Of a stretch of 64,000 nucleotides of DNA, positions 1 through 8,378 are shown piece by piece. The position numbers were made by a program, and so were the translations under genes. The notes under the pieces are model-generated. The model made no database searches and was not told where the DNA came from. It saw only the letters and a program-made list of their open reading frames with translations. Each line of letters opens with the position of its first letter. Position 1 is the first letter of the stretch. Source of the DNA: Billgrantia aerodenitrificans (GTDB taxonomy: Bacteria > Pseudomonadota > Gammaproteobacteria > Pseudomonadales > Halomonadaceae); NCBI RefSeq assembly GCF_021404405.1, contig NZ_JABFTV010000003.1:1-64000 (forward strand), read 5' to 3'.

Positions 1-560
1 CGCTGTTCGGCCTGGGCATTCCGGGCAGCGTCTCCGCCGCGCTGCTGGTCGGGGCGTTCATGATCCACGGCATCCAGGTGGGGCCGCTGATGCTGCGCGA
101 CCATCCCGAGATGCTGTTCACGCTGTTCTCGGGGATGATCGTGGCGAGCCTGTTGATGCTGGCGGTGGGCTGGTACGGCCTGCGTATCTTCGCCAAGGTC
201 ACCAGCGTGCCGCCGCACATCGTGATCCCGGTGGTGATCTTCCTGTGCCTGGCGGGCATCCAGGTGCAGGGCTACGGCACCTTCGGCCTGGTCACGGTGT
301 TCGCCTTCGCCATCTTCGGCTACTTCCTGAAGAAGTTCGACTACTCCTTCGTGACCTTTCTGGTGGCGTTCATCGTCACGCCGATGCTGGAGATGAACCT
401 GCGCCAGGCGGTGATTCTCTCCGGCGGCGACATCGCCATCCTGCTCAACCGCCCTATCGCCCTGGCCTTCGTCGTCTTCACCGCGCTGATGGCGCTGCAC
501 CTGGGCTGGAGCGGCTATCGCCAGTGGCGCCGAAAGCGCCTCAAGGCGTTGGGTAACTGA
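1..560 (+). CDS. tctA: Tripartite tricarboxylate transporter large permease TctA, C-terminal part (5' end outside window)
   Basis: About 185 codons of the large membrane subunit of a TTT-family secondary importer are present, read in the frame beginning at base 3. The family's conserved motif GIPGSVSAALLVGAFMIHG is seen at the left edge, followed by several hydrophobic helices and a basic C-terminus (WRRKRLKAL). TctA works with a small permease (TctB) and the periplasmic binder TctC to take up carboxylates. The binder gene follows 63 bp downstream, so the order here is permease then binder. The substrate cannot be read from the sequence. Confidence 0.9.
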   Translation, partial: LFGLGIPGSVSAALLVGAFMIHGIQVGPLMLRDHPEMLFTLFSGMIVASLLMLAVGWYGLRIFAKVTSVPPHIVIPVVIFLCLAGIQVQGYGTFGLVTVFAFAIFGYFLKKFDYSFVTFLVAFIVTPMLEMNLRQAVILSGGDIAILLNRPIALAFVVFTALMALHLGWSGYRQWRRKRLKALGN

Positions 561-623
561 ACCCACAGCCGGCAGCGACCGGCATCACCACACCACAACA
601 ACGCAACCACGAGGTTCCGAATC

Positions 624-1592
624 ATGAAAATGAAACTGCTGGGTACTGCCATCCTTTCTTCCGCCATGGCCTTCGGCGCAGCCGGCATGGTCCAGGCCGA
701 TGACTTCCCGACCAAGCCGGTGACCATGGTGATCGGCTGGGGCGCCGGCGGCAGCACCGACATTCAGGGCCGCGTGCTGGCCGACATCCTCTCCGAGGAG
801 CTCGGCCAGCCGGTCAACGTGGTCAACCAGCCCGGCGCCGGCGGCGGCGTAGCCCTGGCGCGCCTGGCCAACAGCCGCGACGAGGGTTACACCTTCGTTT
901 TCGGCACCTCCATGACCATCACCTTCGGCCCGCTCTCCACCGAAGCCACCTACGAGCTGGACGACTTCCGCTACGTCGCCGGTGTGACCCTCGGCCAGTC
1001 GGCCATCGTCACCGGCGAGAACCGCCCCTTCGGCGACAGCTGGGAAGATCTGGTGGAGTATGCCCGCGAGAACCCGGGCATGAGCTATGCCACCCAGACC
1101 GCGCTGGACCGCATGATCATCGAGTACATCGCCCAGCAGGAAGGTCTCGATCTGCGCATCGTGCCCACCTCCGGCGGCGCCGGCATGGCACCGCTGATCC
1201 TCTCCGGCGACGTCGACTTCGCCTATAGCGGCGGCACCCACTCCGGCTATGCCGAGACCGGCGAGATGCCGGTGCTGCTGAGCCTGGCCGAGGATCGCCT
1301 GGTGGCGTTCCCGGATGCCCCGACCCTGCCGGAAGCCGGCTACGACATCAATGCCGCGGAGATCCGCGTCGCCATGGTGCCGCAGAACACCCCCGACGCC
1401 CACGTCGAGCGTCTGGCCGAGGCGCTGGAAGCCGCCACCCAGGACCCGCGCTTCATCGAGATCACCGAGGAGCGCATCCTGATGCCGGTGTCCTACATCG
1501 CGGAAGACGAAGTCACCCAGACCCTGCGCGATCAGGTGGAAGGCTACAAGGCGCTGATCGAAGAGCTCGGCGGCCTGCCCGGCGAGGAGTGA
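624..1592 (+). CDS. tctC: TTT-family (Bug/TctC) periplasmic substrate-binding protein
   Basis: A 322-residue protein with a clear signal peptide (residues 1-25, cleaved after a GMVQA-type site) followed by the TctC/Bug fold. It carries the family's early motif FPTKPVTMVIGWGAGGSTD and a PGAGGG loop. A GAGG ribosome site lies 9 bases before the ATG. It should capture a carboxylate in the periplasm and pass it to the TctA/TctB permease, whose large subunit ends 63 bp upstream. The ligand is not predictable. It is followed by two GC-rich hairpins. Confidence 0.92.
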   Translation: MKMKLLGTAILSSAMAFGAAGMVQADDFPTKPVTMVIGWGAGGSTDIQGRVLADILSEELGQPVNVVNQPGAGGGVALARLANSRDEGYTFVFGTSMTITFGPLSTEATYELDDFRYVAGVTLGQSAIVTGENRPFGDSWEDLVEYARENPGMSYATQTALDRMIIEYIAQQEGLDLRIVPTSGGAGMAPLILSGDVDFAYSGGTHSGYAETGEMPVLLSLAEDRLVAFPDAPTLPEAGYDINAAEIRVAMVPQNTPDAHVERLAEALEAATQDPRFIEITEERILMPVSYIAEDEVTQTLRDQVEGYKALIEELGGLPGEE

Positions 1593-1602
1593 TTCTCGCC
1601 AT

Positions 1603-1658
1603 GGCCCTGTCGTGACAGGGCCGTTCGAACGCCGACGCCGCCCCACGGGGCGGCGTCG
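1603..1658. terminator. Two stem-loops between convergent tctC and gloA
   Basis: Two perfect inverted repeats sit side by side. GGCCCTGTC/GACAGGGCC (1603-1622) and CGACGCCGCCC/GGGCGGCGTCG (1633-1658, 4-base loop) lie just after the tctC stop and before the gloA stop. No U-tract follows, so they may stall transcription or protect mRNA ends rather than act as classic intrinsic terminators. Confidence 0.6.
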
Positions 1659-1693
1659 CTGTTTGCATGGGCTGTACGGAATAGGGGGCGAGT

Positions 1694-2227
1694 TCAGTCG
1701 CCCAGCGCCCCCAGGCGGTCGGCCTGAACCACCTCGATCCAGTAGCCGTCCACGTCCTTGACGAAGATGACATCCTTCATCTTGCCCTGATCCGAGCGCT
1801 TGACGAATTCGACCTCATTGGCATCGAACCACGCCTCGGCGGCGTCGAGGTCGGGCACCGAAAAGCAGATGTGGCCGAAACCCTGGGGCTGGGCATTGCC
1901 ATCGTGATAGGCAAAGTCTTCCTGGCTCTCGGTGCCCCAGTTGTGGGTCAGCTCCAGCAGCCCCGTCTGGCGGAAGGTCCAGACCGTGCGCTCGCCCTGG
2001 TCCTCCGGCACCCGTTCGCCGTCATCCAGCCTGGCCAGGAAGTAGAGCGAGAAGCTCATCTCCTCGAAGTCGAGCCGCCGCATGACCCGCATGCCGAACA
2101 CCCGCGTATAGAAGGCCAGCGCCTTTTCCGGGTCTTTCACCCGCAGCATGGTGTGATTGAGACGAAAGCCCTGCGAATCGGCCGTCGGTGTCTGCACACC
2201 GGGGTGCTGCTCTCCCTTGAAGCTCAT
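1694..2227 (-). CDS. gloA: Lactoylglutathione lyase (glyoxalase I)
   Basis: A 177-residue cytosolic glyoxalase I converting the methylglyoxal-glutathione hemithioacetal to S-lactoylglutathione. Expected metal ligands are visible at H25 (NHTMLRVKDP), E92 (GLLELTHNWG), H119 (FGHICF) and E165 (YWIEVVQ). The length and the loops around residues 68-83 match the longer, eukaryotic-like class, but the first ligand is His where human GLO1 has Gln. I start at 2227, not at an upstream ATG in the same frame, because an AGGAG site lies 6-7 bases before it. Single gene, convergent with tctC. Confidence 0.93.
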   Translation of the reverse strand: MSFKGEQHPGVQTPTADSQGFRLNHTMLRVKDPEKALAFYTRVFGMRVMRRLDFEEMSFSLYFLARLDDGERVPEDQGERTVWTFRQTGLLELTHNWGTESQEDFAYHDGNAQPQGFGHICFSVPDLDAAEAWFDANEVEFVKRSDQGKMKDVIFVKDVDGYWIEVVQADRLGALGD

Positions 2228-2374
2228 GCGTTTCTCCTTTGGTGTCGCTGTCATCTTGCTCATCATTACCAGGATGATGCGGATCGTTACGACGTTTTTC
2301 CAGCCGCCGGCAGCTGTCATGCCCTTCGGATCGCGCTAAAGTAGGAAAAGCACCGCCATGAAGAGCGACCGCCC

Positions 2375-2905
2375 ATGCCGACCTCATCCAGGCTAGAACA
2401 GGTAGCGCCAGGGGCCTTTCACAGTGCCGTCGGGCATTTGCTGCGCCATCTGCCCTGGCTGCTGGCGCTGATGCTGCTGGCCGGCTGCGCCAGCCGCGAT
2501 ATCGCCACTCACGAACCGAGCCGCGGCCCGGACGCTCTCTCCATCGAGCGGGCGCTGATCCTGGCCACGGCCAAGAATGCGCTGGGCACCCCCTATCGCC
2601 TCGGCGGCAATACGCCGGAAGGGCTCGACTGCTCGGGCCTGGTGGAGATGGCCTACCGGGCGGCGGGCATTCAGGTGCCGCGCACCGCCGACGAGCAGTT
2701 TCGTGCCCTGCCGGCGGTGCGTCAGGCCCAGCCAGGCGACCTGCTGTTCTTCGGCGACCGCCGCAAGGCGACCCATGTGGGCATCTACCGCGGCAACGGC
2801 CAGATGATTCACGCCCCGGGCAACGGGCGCGAAGTCACCAGCGTGCCGTTGCACATCGACTACTGGCAGCAACGGTTTCTGGGTGCCGCCGGCCCAGCCC
2901 CCTAA
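2375..2905 (+). CDS. NlpC/P60-family lipoprotein, probable cell-wall endopeptidase
   Basis: A 176-residue lipoprotein. A membrane segment ends in the lipobox LLAGC (Cys38), and an NlpC/P60 domain covers about residues 58-170. The catalytic triad is visible: Cys86 in GLDCSGLVEMAY, His134 in ATHVGIYRG and His146 in MIHAPG. The family cleaves peptidoglycan stem peptides. It resembles the Spr/MepS group in size, but the exact substrate is unknown. The 22 residues before the hydrophobic stretch are long for a signal peptide, so the start is less certain. The stop codon directly abuts a dispersed intergenic repeat. Confidence 0.88.
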   Translation: MPTSSRLEQVAPGAFHSAVGHLLRHLPWLLALMLLAGCASRDIATHEPSRGPDALSIERALILATAKNALGTPYRLGGNTPEGLDCSGLVEMAYRAAGIQVPRTADEQFRALPAVRQAQPGDLLFFGDRRKATHVGIYRGNGQMIHAPGNGREVTSVPLHIDYWQQRFLGAAGPAP

Positions 2906-3044
2906 GCTTTGTCCGAAAAGTCGTCGAGCGACGGTCAGACAAGGCAAAAATCGGCGAAAAGACGGAGTTTACGCGGTGTAAATGAGTACTTTGAGCCGAG
3001 TTTTAACGCCGTATGACCGAGCGCAGACAGTTTTCAGACAAAGC
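2906..3044. repeat. Dispersed palindromic intergenic element, copy 1 of 3
   Basis: About 139 bp that folds into one long imperfect hairpin. The termini pair over 14 bp (GCTTTGTCCGAAAA with TTTTCAGACAAAGC, one mismatch). Internal paired blocks are GGTCA/TGACC, CGGC/GCCG and TTTAC/GTAAA. It begins immediately after the TAA of the NlpC gene. Related copies are at 7046-7188 and 58095-58237. Paired blocks differ between copies by compensating changes. There is no ORF or transposase inside. Confidence 0.85.
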
Positions 3045-3098
3045 GTAGCCTCATCGCTCTGGTAAGATGAGTAGCTTTCCAATCGCATTGGTGATGCC

Positions 3099-3710
3099 AT
3101 GCCACTCGATCTTTCCCTCTATCTGGTAACCGACCCCGAGCTCTGCGCCCGCCATGGGCTGGTGGAGACCGTGGTGGCTGCGGTGCGTGGCGGGGTCACC
3201 GTAGTGCAGCTGCGCGACAAGCACGCCTCCGATGACGAGATGATCGCTCAGGCGCGCCGTCTCAAGGCGGCGCTGGCCGGCAGCGGCGTGCCACTGATCG
3301 TCAACGACCGCCTGACGGTGGCGCTGGAAAGCGGCGCCGATGGCCTGCACATGGGACAGGACGATGGCGACGTGGCGGCGGCCCGCGCCGCCCTGGGCGA
3401 GAGCGCCATCCTCGGGCTCTCGGTGCAGAATCACGAGCAGCTTTCGCGCCTCGACCCGGCCGCCCTCGATTATCTAGGCCTCGGCCCGGTATTCGCCACC
3501 TCGACCAAGCGCAACCACGCCACCCCGCTCGGCTTCGACGGCCTGGCTGCCCTGGTGGCGGCAAGCCCGCTGCCGGCCGTCGCCATCGGCGGCCTCAAGG
3601 CGAAGCATGCCGCAGCGGTGCGTGCCGCGGGAGCCAAAGGGCCGGCGGTGGTATCGGCGATCTGCGGACAGTCGGACGCCGAAGCCGCCGCCAGGGCGTT
3701 CTTTGCCTGA
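3099..3710 (+). CDS. thiE: Thiamine phosphate synthase
   Basis: A 203-residue TIM-barrel enzyme joining the thiazole and pyrimidine moieties of thiamine. Family motifs in order are YLVTDPELC (N-terminal strand), VTVVQLRDKHAS (phosphate and pyrimidine binding), PLIVNDRLTVALESGADGLHMGQDD (Asn-Asp and HxGQxD metal site), LGLGPVFATSTK (thiazole phosphate site) and AIGGL near the C-terminus. It stands alone, without thiD or other thi genes nearby, and I see no TPP riboswitch in the short upstream region, which is occupied by the dispersed repeat. Confidence 0.95.
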   Translation: MPLDLSLYLVTDPELCARHGLVETVVAAVRGGVTVVQLRDKHASDDEMIAQARRLKAALAGSGVPLIVNDRLTVALESGADGLHMGQDDGDVAAARAALGESAILGLSVQNHEQLSRLDPAALDYLGLGPVFATSTKRNHATPLGFDGLAALVAASPLPAVAIGGLKAKHAAAVRAAGAKGPAVVSAICGQSDAEAAARAFFA

Positions 3711-3776
3711 AGTCAGAAAAAACCAGGGTGAAAGAGGTGATGGGCCCGAGGTGAGAGAACCTGAAGCGAGAGAACC

Positions 3777-4259
3777 TCAGACGTCGCGGTGCCCCTGTTC
3801 GCGGGTGTAGCGCTGCATGATCTCCAGGGTTTCCTGGCTGACGTGATGCTCCATGCCTTCGGCATCAATGCGAGCGGTGCGGTCGCTGACGCCGAGGGCG
3901 CGCAGGAACTGCAGCACGATGGCATGGCGCTGATGCGACATGGCCGCCATCGCCTCGCCCTTCTCGGTCAGGAACAGCGAACGGTAGGGCTTGCTGGACA
4001 CCAGCCCCAGTGACTTGAGCCGGGTGACGGTCTTCGACACCGTAGCCTGGCTGACCCCCATACGCGCCGCAATGTCCGTCGAGCGCGCCTCGCCCTGATG
4101 CTCGAGCAGGTCGGCGATCAATTCCACGTAGTCTTCGAGAAGTTCGGTTTCGTGTGCGTTGCGCACGGCAGCGTACTGCTGCGCATGCTGGTCGCTGGGC
4201 GGCAGGGCGTCCGCCTTGCACAGGCGATCAGGCGTCACGTCATTCGGCGAGTCGGTCAT
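3777..4259 (-). CDS. mntR: DtxR/MntR-type manganese-responsive repressor
   Basis: A 160-residue iron-dependent-repressor-family regulator. A winged helix at about residues 35-95 includes the recognition region ARMGVSQATVSKTVTRLKSLGL. A dimerisation helix region follows with metal-ligand-type residues (EGMEHHVSQET), and there is no SH3-like third domain, as in MntR. It is divergent from a Mn-type ABC importer and probably represses it and itself when Mn2+ is bound. The ATG at 4259 is preferred over an in-frame TTG at 4295, although its ribosome site is weak. Confidence 0.85.
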   Translation of the reverse strand: MTDSPNDVTPDRLCKADALPPSDQHAQQYAAVRNAHETELLEDYVELIADLLEHQGEARSTDIAARMGVSQATVSKTVTRLKSLGLVSSKPYRSLFLTEKGEAMAAMSHQRHAIVLQFLRALGVSDRTARIDAEGMEHHVSQETLEIMQRYTREQGHRDV

Positions 4260-4331
4260 CGGGCCAATATAGCCAAAGTGCTCATAGGGCAGCAACAGGG
4301 CCTCGATAGAGATTTCCTACTACCCTACAAG

Positions 4332-4345
4332 TTAACCTTGGCTAA
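4332..4345. promoter_or_regulatory. Putative MntR operator
   Basis: The near-perfect palindrome TTAACCTTGGCTAA lies between the divergent mntR and mntA genes, about 80 bp before the mntA start. Its position and the adjacent DtxR-family regulator suggest an MntR box; there is no direct evidence. Confidence 0.5.
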
Positions 4346-4424
4346 AATAGTGTCTATACGCTTACAAACTCACCGCAACGTAACAACCGACCGTTAACGT
4401 TCAGCCACCAGAGGAGAGTGATCG

Positions 4425-5336
4425 ATGCCGACCCCCAAGGGCTTCCTGCTTCTTAGCGCGTTTGCCTTCGCCATGTCGACCTCGGCCCAGGCCGCAGAGC
4501 CGCCCCTGAAGGTAGCGGCCACTTTTTCCGTGATCGGCGATCTGGTGCGCGATGTGGCGGGTGACGATGCCGATGTCACGGTACTCACGCCGGTGGGCGC
4601 CGAGGTCCATGAGTGGGAGCTGATACCGAGCAACTTCATCGCTCTCGAAGAGGCCGATGTGGTGTTCTACAACGGCTACGGCCTCGAGCAGTGGCTCTCT
4701 CAGATCAACGCCACGGTAGGCAACGGCGTGCCGGTGGTTGCCCTGGCCGAGGAGAGCGGCTACGCCACCCAGCCGATCGCCACCGGCGAATACGCCGGCG
4801 AGGTCGACCCGCACATGTGGATGGACCCACGCGCCGCGGCGGAATATGCACGCGTGATTGCCGAAACGCTGGCCGAGGCCCGGCCCGACGCCGCCGAGGC
4901 CTTCCAGGCGCGCGCCGAAGCCCTGCAGGAGTCGCTGCATGCGTTGCATGAGGAGCTGCTGGAGACGCTGGCGATCATTCCCGAGGAGCGGCGTCTGCTC
5001 ATCACCAGCGAGGCGGCCTTCGTCTACTTTGCCGATGCCTTCGGCTTCGAGCACGACGGCATCTGGGGTACCAACGCCGAGGAAGAGGGTTCGCCGCGTC
5101 AGATCATGCGCATCGTCGATCTGATCGAGGAAAAGCAACCGGCCGCCATCTTCTGGGAGAGCACCATTTCCGACCGCCACGTGCGCAGCGTGGCCGACGA
5201 GACCGAGGTGGCGATTGCCGGCCCCCTCTACGTCGACTCCCTCAGCGAGCCGGACGCTGCAGCGCCCGATTACGCCAGCATGCTGCGCCACAACGTTGGG
5301 CTGTTGCGCGAGGCCCTGGGAGACACACATGAATGA
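4425..5336 (+). CDS. mntA: Metal ABC transporter substrate-binding protein (Mn/Fe type)
   Basis: A 303-residue cluster A-I binding protein with a signal peptide (residues 1-23, AQA/A). The four expected ligands are H62 (EVHEWE), H130 (DPHMWMD), E196 (TSEAAFVYF) and D271 (LYVDSLS). Glu rather than His at the third position is the pattern of Mn/Fe binders, not of ZnuA, and there is no His-rich loop. An AGGAG site precedes the ATG. It overlaps the ATPase gene by 8 bp. With the adjacent MntR-type repressor, manganese import is the best reading. Confidence 0.9.
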   Translation: MPTPKGFLLLSAFAFAMSTSAQAAEPPLKVAATFSVIGDLVRDVAGDDADVTVLTPVGAEVHEWELIPSNFIALEEADVVFYNGYGLEQWLSQINATVGNGVPVVALAEESGYATQPIATGEYAGEVDPHMWMDPRAAAEYARVIAETLAEARPDAAEAFQARAEALQESLHALHEELLETLAIIPEERRLLITSEAAFVYFADAFGFEHDGIWGTNAEEEGSPRQIMRIVDLIEEKQPAAIFWESTISDRHVRSVADETEVAIAGPLYVDSLSEPDAAAPDYASMLRHNVGLLREALGDTHE

Positions 5337-6120
5337 CAAGGTGCCGGCGCTCGAGGCACACCGCCTCAGCGCGGCCTATCACCAGCACCCCGTGCTGGAA
5401 GACGTCACCCTGGTGCTGCCGCAAGGCGAGTGGACCGCCATCGTGGGCCCCAATGGGGCCGGCAAATCGAGTTTGCTCAAGCTGGTGATCGGTGGCCTCA
5501 CGCCGCTGCGCGGCGAACTGCGCATTCTCGGCGCAAGCCCAGCCGTGCAGCGCAGGGCCGGCAACATCGCCTACATGGCTCAGCAGGAGCACATGGAGTG
5601 GGACTTTCCCATTTCAGTGCGCGAGACGGTGCTGACCGGCCGCTACGGCCTGATGCGCCAGGACCCTTTGTGGCAACGCCTGCTGCCGCGCCACTGGGCC
5701 AACCCCAGCCATCGCCAGGCCGTAGAAGCTGCACTGGACGACGTCGACATGGCAGAGCATGCCGAACGTCCCATCGGCGAGTTGTCCGGCGGCCAGAAGA
5801 AGCGTGTGCTGCTGGCCCGCGCACTGGCACAGCAGGCCAGTATTTTGCTGCTAGACGAGCCACTGGCCGGGGTCGACCCACCCAGTGAGGCGCTGATTCT
5901 CGCCACGCTGGAACGGCAGCGCGACGCAGGCCGCACCGTCATCATGGTCACCCATGACATGCCCAGCGCACGTCGCCACGCCGACCGCGTACTGCTGATC
6001 AATCGCAAGGTGGTGGGCATGGGCACGCCGGAAGAGATGCTCAGCGACTCCATGCTGGCCCGCCTGGCGGTGGGTACGGCTTCCCGCTCAGCGTACGGGG
6101 GTACACGTGCCGCCGCTTGA
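5329..6120 (+). CDS. mntB: Mn/Zn-type ABC transporter ATPase
   Basis: A 263-residue ABC ATPase energising the metal importer. It has Walker A GPNGAGKS, Q-loop AYMAQQEHMEWDFP, signature LSGGQKKR and Walker B ILLLDEPLAGVD, with the H-loop in VTHDM. The aromatic/acidic Q-loop context is typical of MntB/SitB/ZnuC ATPases. The ATG at 5329 overlaps the end of the binding-protein gene, implying translational coupling; there is no separate promoter. Gene naming of the subunits varies between species. Confidence 0.9.
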   Translation: MNDKVPALEAHRLSAAYHQHPVLEDVTLVLPQGEWTAIVGPNGAGKSSLLKLVIGGLTPLRGELRILGASPAVQRRAGNIAYMAQQEHMEWDFPISVRETVLTGRYGLMRQDPLWQRLLPRHWANPSHRQAVEAALDDVDMAEHAERPIGELSGGQKKRVLLARALAQQASILLLDEPLAGVDPPSEALILATLERQRDAGRTVIMVTHDMPSARRHADRVLLINRKVVGMGTPEEMLSDSMLARLAVGTASRSAYGGTRAAA

Positions 6121-7033
6121 ATTGCTGGCCCAGGTGATCGATGGCTTGATCGCTCTGCTGATGCTGGTGGTGAACCTGCTGCCCGAGCCCCTGGCCGCTC
6201 CCTTCGAGTACCGCTTCATGCAGCGTGCCCTGCTCACTTCGGTGCTGGTGGGGGCGATCTGCGGCCTGCTCTCCTGCTACGTCGTGCTGAAGCGCTGGTC
6301 GCTGCTGGGCGATGCCATCTCTCATGCAGTGCTGCCTGGCGTGGCCATCGCCTACCTGCTGGGCTGGCCGTTCTTCATCGGCGCCTTCGTCACCGGCGCA
6401 CTGACCTCGCTGGGCATCGGCGCGCTGGAGCGTCACACCCGGATCAAGGCGGATGCAGCCATGGGACTGATGTTCACCGCCGCCTTTGCGCTGGGCATCG
6501 TAATCATCAGCAAGATCGCCACCAGTACCCACCTGATGCATATCCTGTTCGGCAACGTGCTGGGCGTACAGACCACCGCTCTGATGCTGACCCTGGCGGC
6601 AAGCCTGGTGACCGCACTGGCCATCTGGCTCGCCTATCGCCCCTTGCTGCTCTACACCTTCGATCCTCAGCAGGCCCAGGCCCTGGGCTTCAACACCAGC
6701 TTCATCCACTACGGTCTGATCCTGCTGCTGACCCTGACCATCGTCGCCAGCCTGGAGACCGTGGGCATCATCCTGGTGGTAGCCATGCTGATCACCCCAG
6801 GTGCCACGGCCCACCTGCTCACCGACCGCTTCCCGCTGATGCTGGCGATCTCGGTCACTGTCGGCGTCACGTCCGCCGTGGTGGGCCTGGTGCTGTCGGT
6901 GTCGCTGGACGTCGCCTCGGGCGGCGCCATCGTGCTGGTAGCGTCGGGACTGTTCCTCGTCGCCCTGCTGGCGGCCCCCAAGCATGGCCTGGTGGCGCGC
7001 CACTGGCGACGTTGGCGCCTGAACCGGGTTTAA
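6107..7033 (+). CDS. mntC: Mn/Zn-type ABC transporter permease
   Basis: A 308-residue ABC-3 family membrane protein with about eight hydrophobic segments and the family motif GDAISHAVLPGVAIAYLLG early in the chain. It forms the metal channel with the upstream ATPase. It starts with GTG and overlaps the ATPase gene by 14 bp. The operon binder-ATPase-permease is complete and ends just before copy 2 of the dispersed intergenic repeat. Confidence 0.9.
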   Translation: MPPLELLAQVIDGLIALLMLVVNLLPEPLAAPFEYRFMQRALLTSVLVGAICGLLSCYVVLKRWSLLGDAISHAVLPGVAIAYLLGWPFFIGAFVTGALTSLGIGALERHTRIKADAAMGLMFTAAFALGIVIISKIATSTHLMHILFGNVLGVQTTALMLTLAASLVTALAIWLAYRPLLLYTFDPQQAQALGFNTSFIHYGLILLLTLTIVASLETVGIILVVAMLITPGATAHLLTDRFPLMLAISVTVGVTSAVVGLVLSVSLDVASGGAIVLVASGLFLVALLAAPKHGLVARHWRRWRLNRV

Positions 7034-7045
7034 CTGAATCGGATT

Positions 7046-7188
7046 AGGCTACGTCTGAAAAGTCGCCGAGCGAAGGCCAGACAAGGCAAAAATCAGCGAA
7101 AAGATGGAGTTTGCTTGGTGCAAATGAGTACTTTGAGCTGAGTTTTAACGCCGTATGGCCAAGCGCAGGCAGTTTTCAGGCATAGCCT
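7046..7188. repeat. Dispersed palindromic intergenic element, copy 2 of 3
   Basis: About 143 bp, similar to 2906-3044 and 58095-58237. The outer stem is AGGCT...AGCCT with CTGAAAA/TTTTCAG. Internal pairs have changed together relative to copy 1: GGCCA/TGGCC for GGTCA/TGACC, CAGC/GCTG for CGGC/GCCG and TTTGC/GCAAA for TTTAC/GTAAA. Its right end (TAGCCTAG) contains the stop codon of the EamA gene on the minus strand. It lies between two converging genes. Confidence 0.87.
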
Positions 7189-8062
7189 AGGAGGTGGGGC
7201 GGCGCTTCAGGGTAGTCCGGCGATCATGATAGGCGATCGCCAGCCCGCTGCCGATGATCAGCGTACTACCCAGGAAGACCCAGAGATCAGGCATTTCCCC
7301 CCAGAACCACCACCCTAGCAACACCGCCCACAGCATGGCCGTGTAATCGAAGGGGGCGGCGATGGCCGCCGGAGCGAAGCGAAAGGCCATGGTGATACAG
7401 GCCGTCGCCCCCACCCCGATCACGCCGGCGCCGAGAAACCCCAGCCAATGCCAGGGTTGCGGATCCTGCCATACCCAGGGCAGGGTCACAGCGGTCAGCA
7501 CCAGCGGCACCAGGGTGATGTAAAACACCATGGCCCAAAGGTGCTCGGTGGCCCCGTAGCGTCGCGAGGTGATCATCAGCAGTGCATAGAAAACCGCCGC
7601 GCCCAGCATGATCAATGCGCCGGGATGGAAACCCTCGCCCCCCGGCCGCACCACCACCATCACACCGACAAAGCCCAACAGCGAAGCCGCCACGACTTGG
7701 TAGTCGACCCGTTCACCGAGCAACGGAACCGACAGCAATGTGACGAACAGGGGGGCAGCAAAGGCGATGGCCGTAGCCTCGGCAAGCGGCAGCATGGTCA
7801 ATCCCAGCACGAAGAAGCCCATGGTGCCGGTATAGATCAAACCGCGCACCAGGTGGACCCCGGGCCGACGAGTACGTAGCTTGGTCAACCCACCGCCGTA
7901 GTGCGCCAGCACGGCGATCAACGGCAGCGAGACCAGGGTACGGAAGAAGATGATCTGCAGCGGCGAGTGCACCTCGCCCAGCCACTTGGCAATGGCATCG
8001 CCGATGGCCAGGCAGAGTACGCCGGCACACATGAACAGGATGCCCTTCAATGACGGCGACAT
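7187..8062 (-). CDS. EamA/DMT-superfamily permease
   Basis: A 291-residue membrane protein with ten predicted helices in two EamA repeats (about residues 5-138 and 150-280). It resembles the S-adenosylmethionine/amino-acid-metabolite exporter group (FFRTLVSLPL and a LAEATAIAFAAPLFVTLLS repeat-1 core), but the substrate is unknown. The ATG at 8062 has a GGGGAGGGG ribosome site. The stop codon lies inside dispersed repeat copy 2. The leader contains an intrinsic-terminator-like hairpin just upstream of the ribosome site, suggesting attenuation. Confidence 0.85.
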   Translation of the reverse strand: MSPSLKGILFMCAGVLCLAIGDAIAKWLGEVHSPLQIIFFRTLVSLPLIAVLAHYGGGLTKLRTRRPGVHLVRGLIYTGTMGFFVLGLTMLPLAEATAIAFAAPLFVTLLSVPLLGERVDYQVVAASLLGFVGVMVVVRPGGEGFHPGALIMLGAAVFYALLMITSRRYGATEHLWAMVFYITLVPLVLTAVTLPWVWQDPQPWHWLGFLGAGVIGVGATACITMAFRFAPAAIAAPFDYTAMLWAVLLGWWFWGEMPDLWVFLGSTLIIGSGLAIAYHDRRTTLKRRPTS

Positions 8063-8081
8063 GGCCCCTCCCCCCGGCAGG

Positions 8082-8117
8082 AAAAAACCACCCCGCCGAC
8101 CAGGATGGGCGGCGGGG
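8082..8117 (-). terminator. Attenuator-like intrinsic terminator in the EamA gene leader
   Basis: On the minus strand the arms CCCCGCCG and CGGCGGGG (11-base loop) are followed by GTGG and a run of six T, ending only about 20 bases before the EamA start codon. No gene lies upstream on this strand, so the structure terminates the EamA leader itself, the layout of an attenuator. I could not identify a convincing leader peptide or a known riboswitch fold. Confidence 0.6.
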
Positions 8118-8243
8118 CTTGTTGATTACCAACCTAACGGGTGGGGCGCACGGCGGCAAGTGCCATGCCCCAAGATGGCGCATCGGGGTGGGTGGAGGTC
8201 GAACCCAGAATGACGCGAGGTCAGGGCATAGTCACGCCATGGA

Positions 8244-8258
8244 CGTTATGTTATAACG
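8244..8258. promoter_or_regulatory. Putative Zur operator (identical core to the dksA2 site)
   Basis: CGTTATGTTATAACG has 6-bp arms around GTT and resembles gammaproteobacterial Zur boxes. A 14-base core (GTTATGTTATAACG) is identical to the site upstream of dksA2 at 17161-17174 on the minus strand. DUF1826, DksA2 and COG0523 proteins are recurrent Zur-regulon members, supporting the reading. Confidence 0.6.
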
Positions 8259-8378
8259 AATCATTCTCAGCGTTCGACCGCCTGCATACGCGAGCGCCTT
8301 GCAATCTCTACCATCGCTTTGAAGCGGGCGGACCTCGCAGCACGAATGATATGTTATAGAGTTTCACAAGGAGGTGCC

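Larger units (their letters stand above)
8063..8378. other. Divergent intergenic region, EamA leader and DUF1826 promoter
   Basis: This 316-bp stretch without a gene holds the EamA attenuator (8082-8117), a Zur-like palindrome (8244-8258) and a second degenerate ATGTTATAGAG element (8350-8360) close to the DUF1826 ribosome site. I see no RNA gene in it. Confidence 0.6.

Noticed and set aside
4425..7033. Reading the metal importer as ZnuABC (zinc)
   Set aside because: The binder has Glu (TSEAAF) at the third ligand position and no His-rich loop, and the neighbour is MntR-like, so manganese is preferred.
8063..8183. Leader peptide in front of the EamA attenuator
   Set aside because: The ATG at 8183 opens a frame running out of phase into the gene, without a ribosome site or a clear run of control codons.
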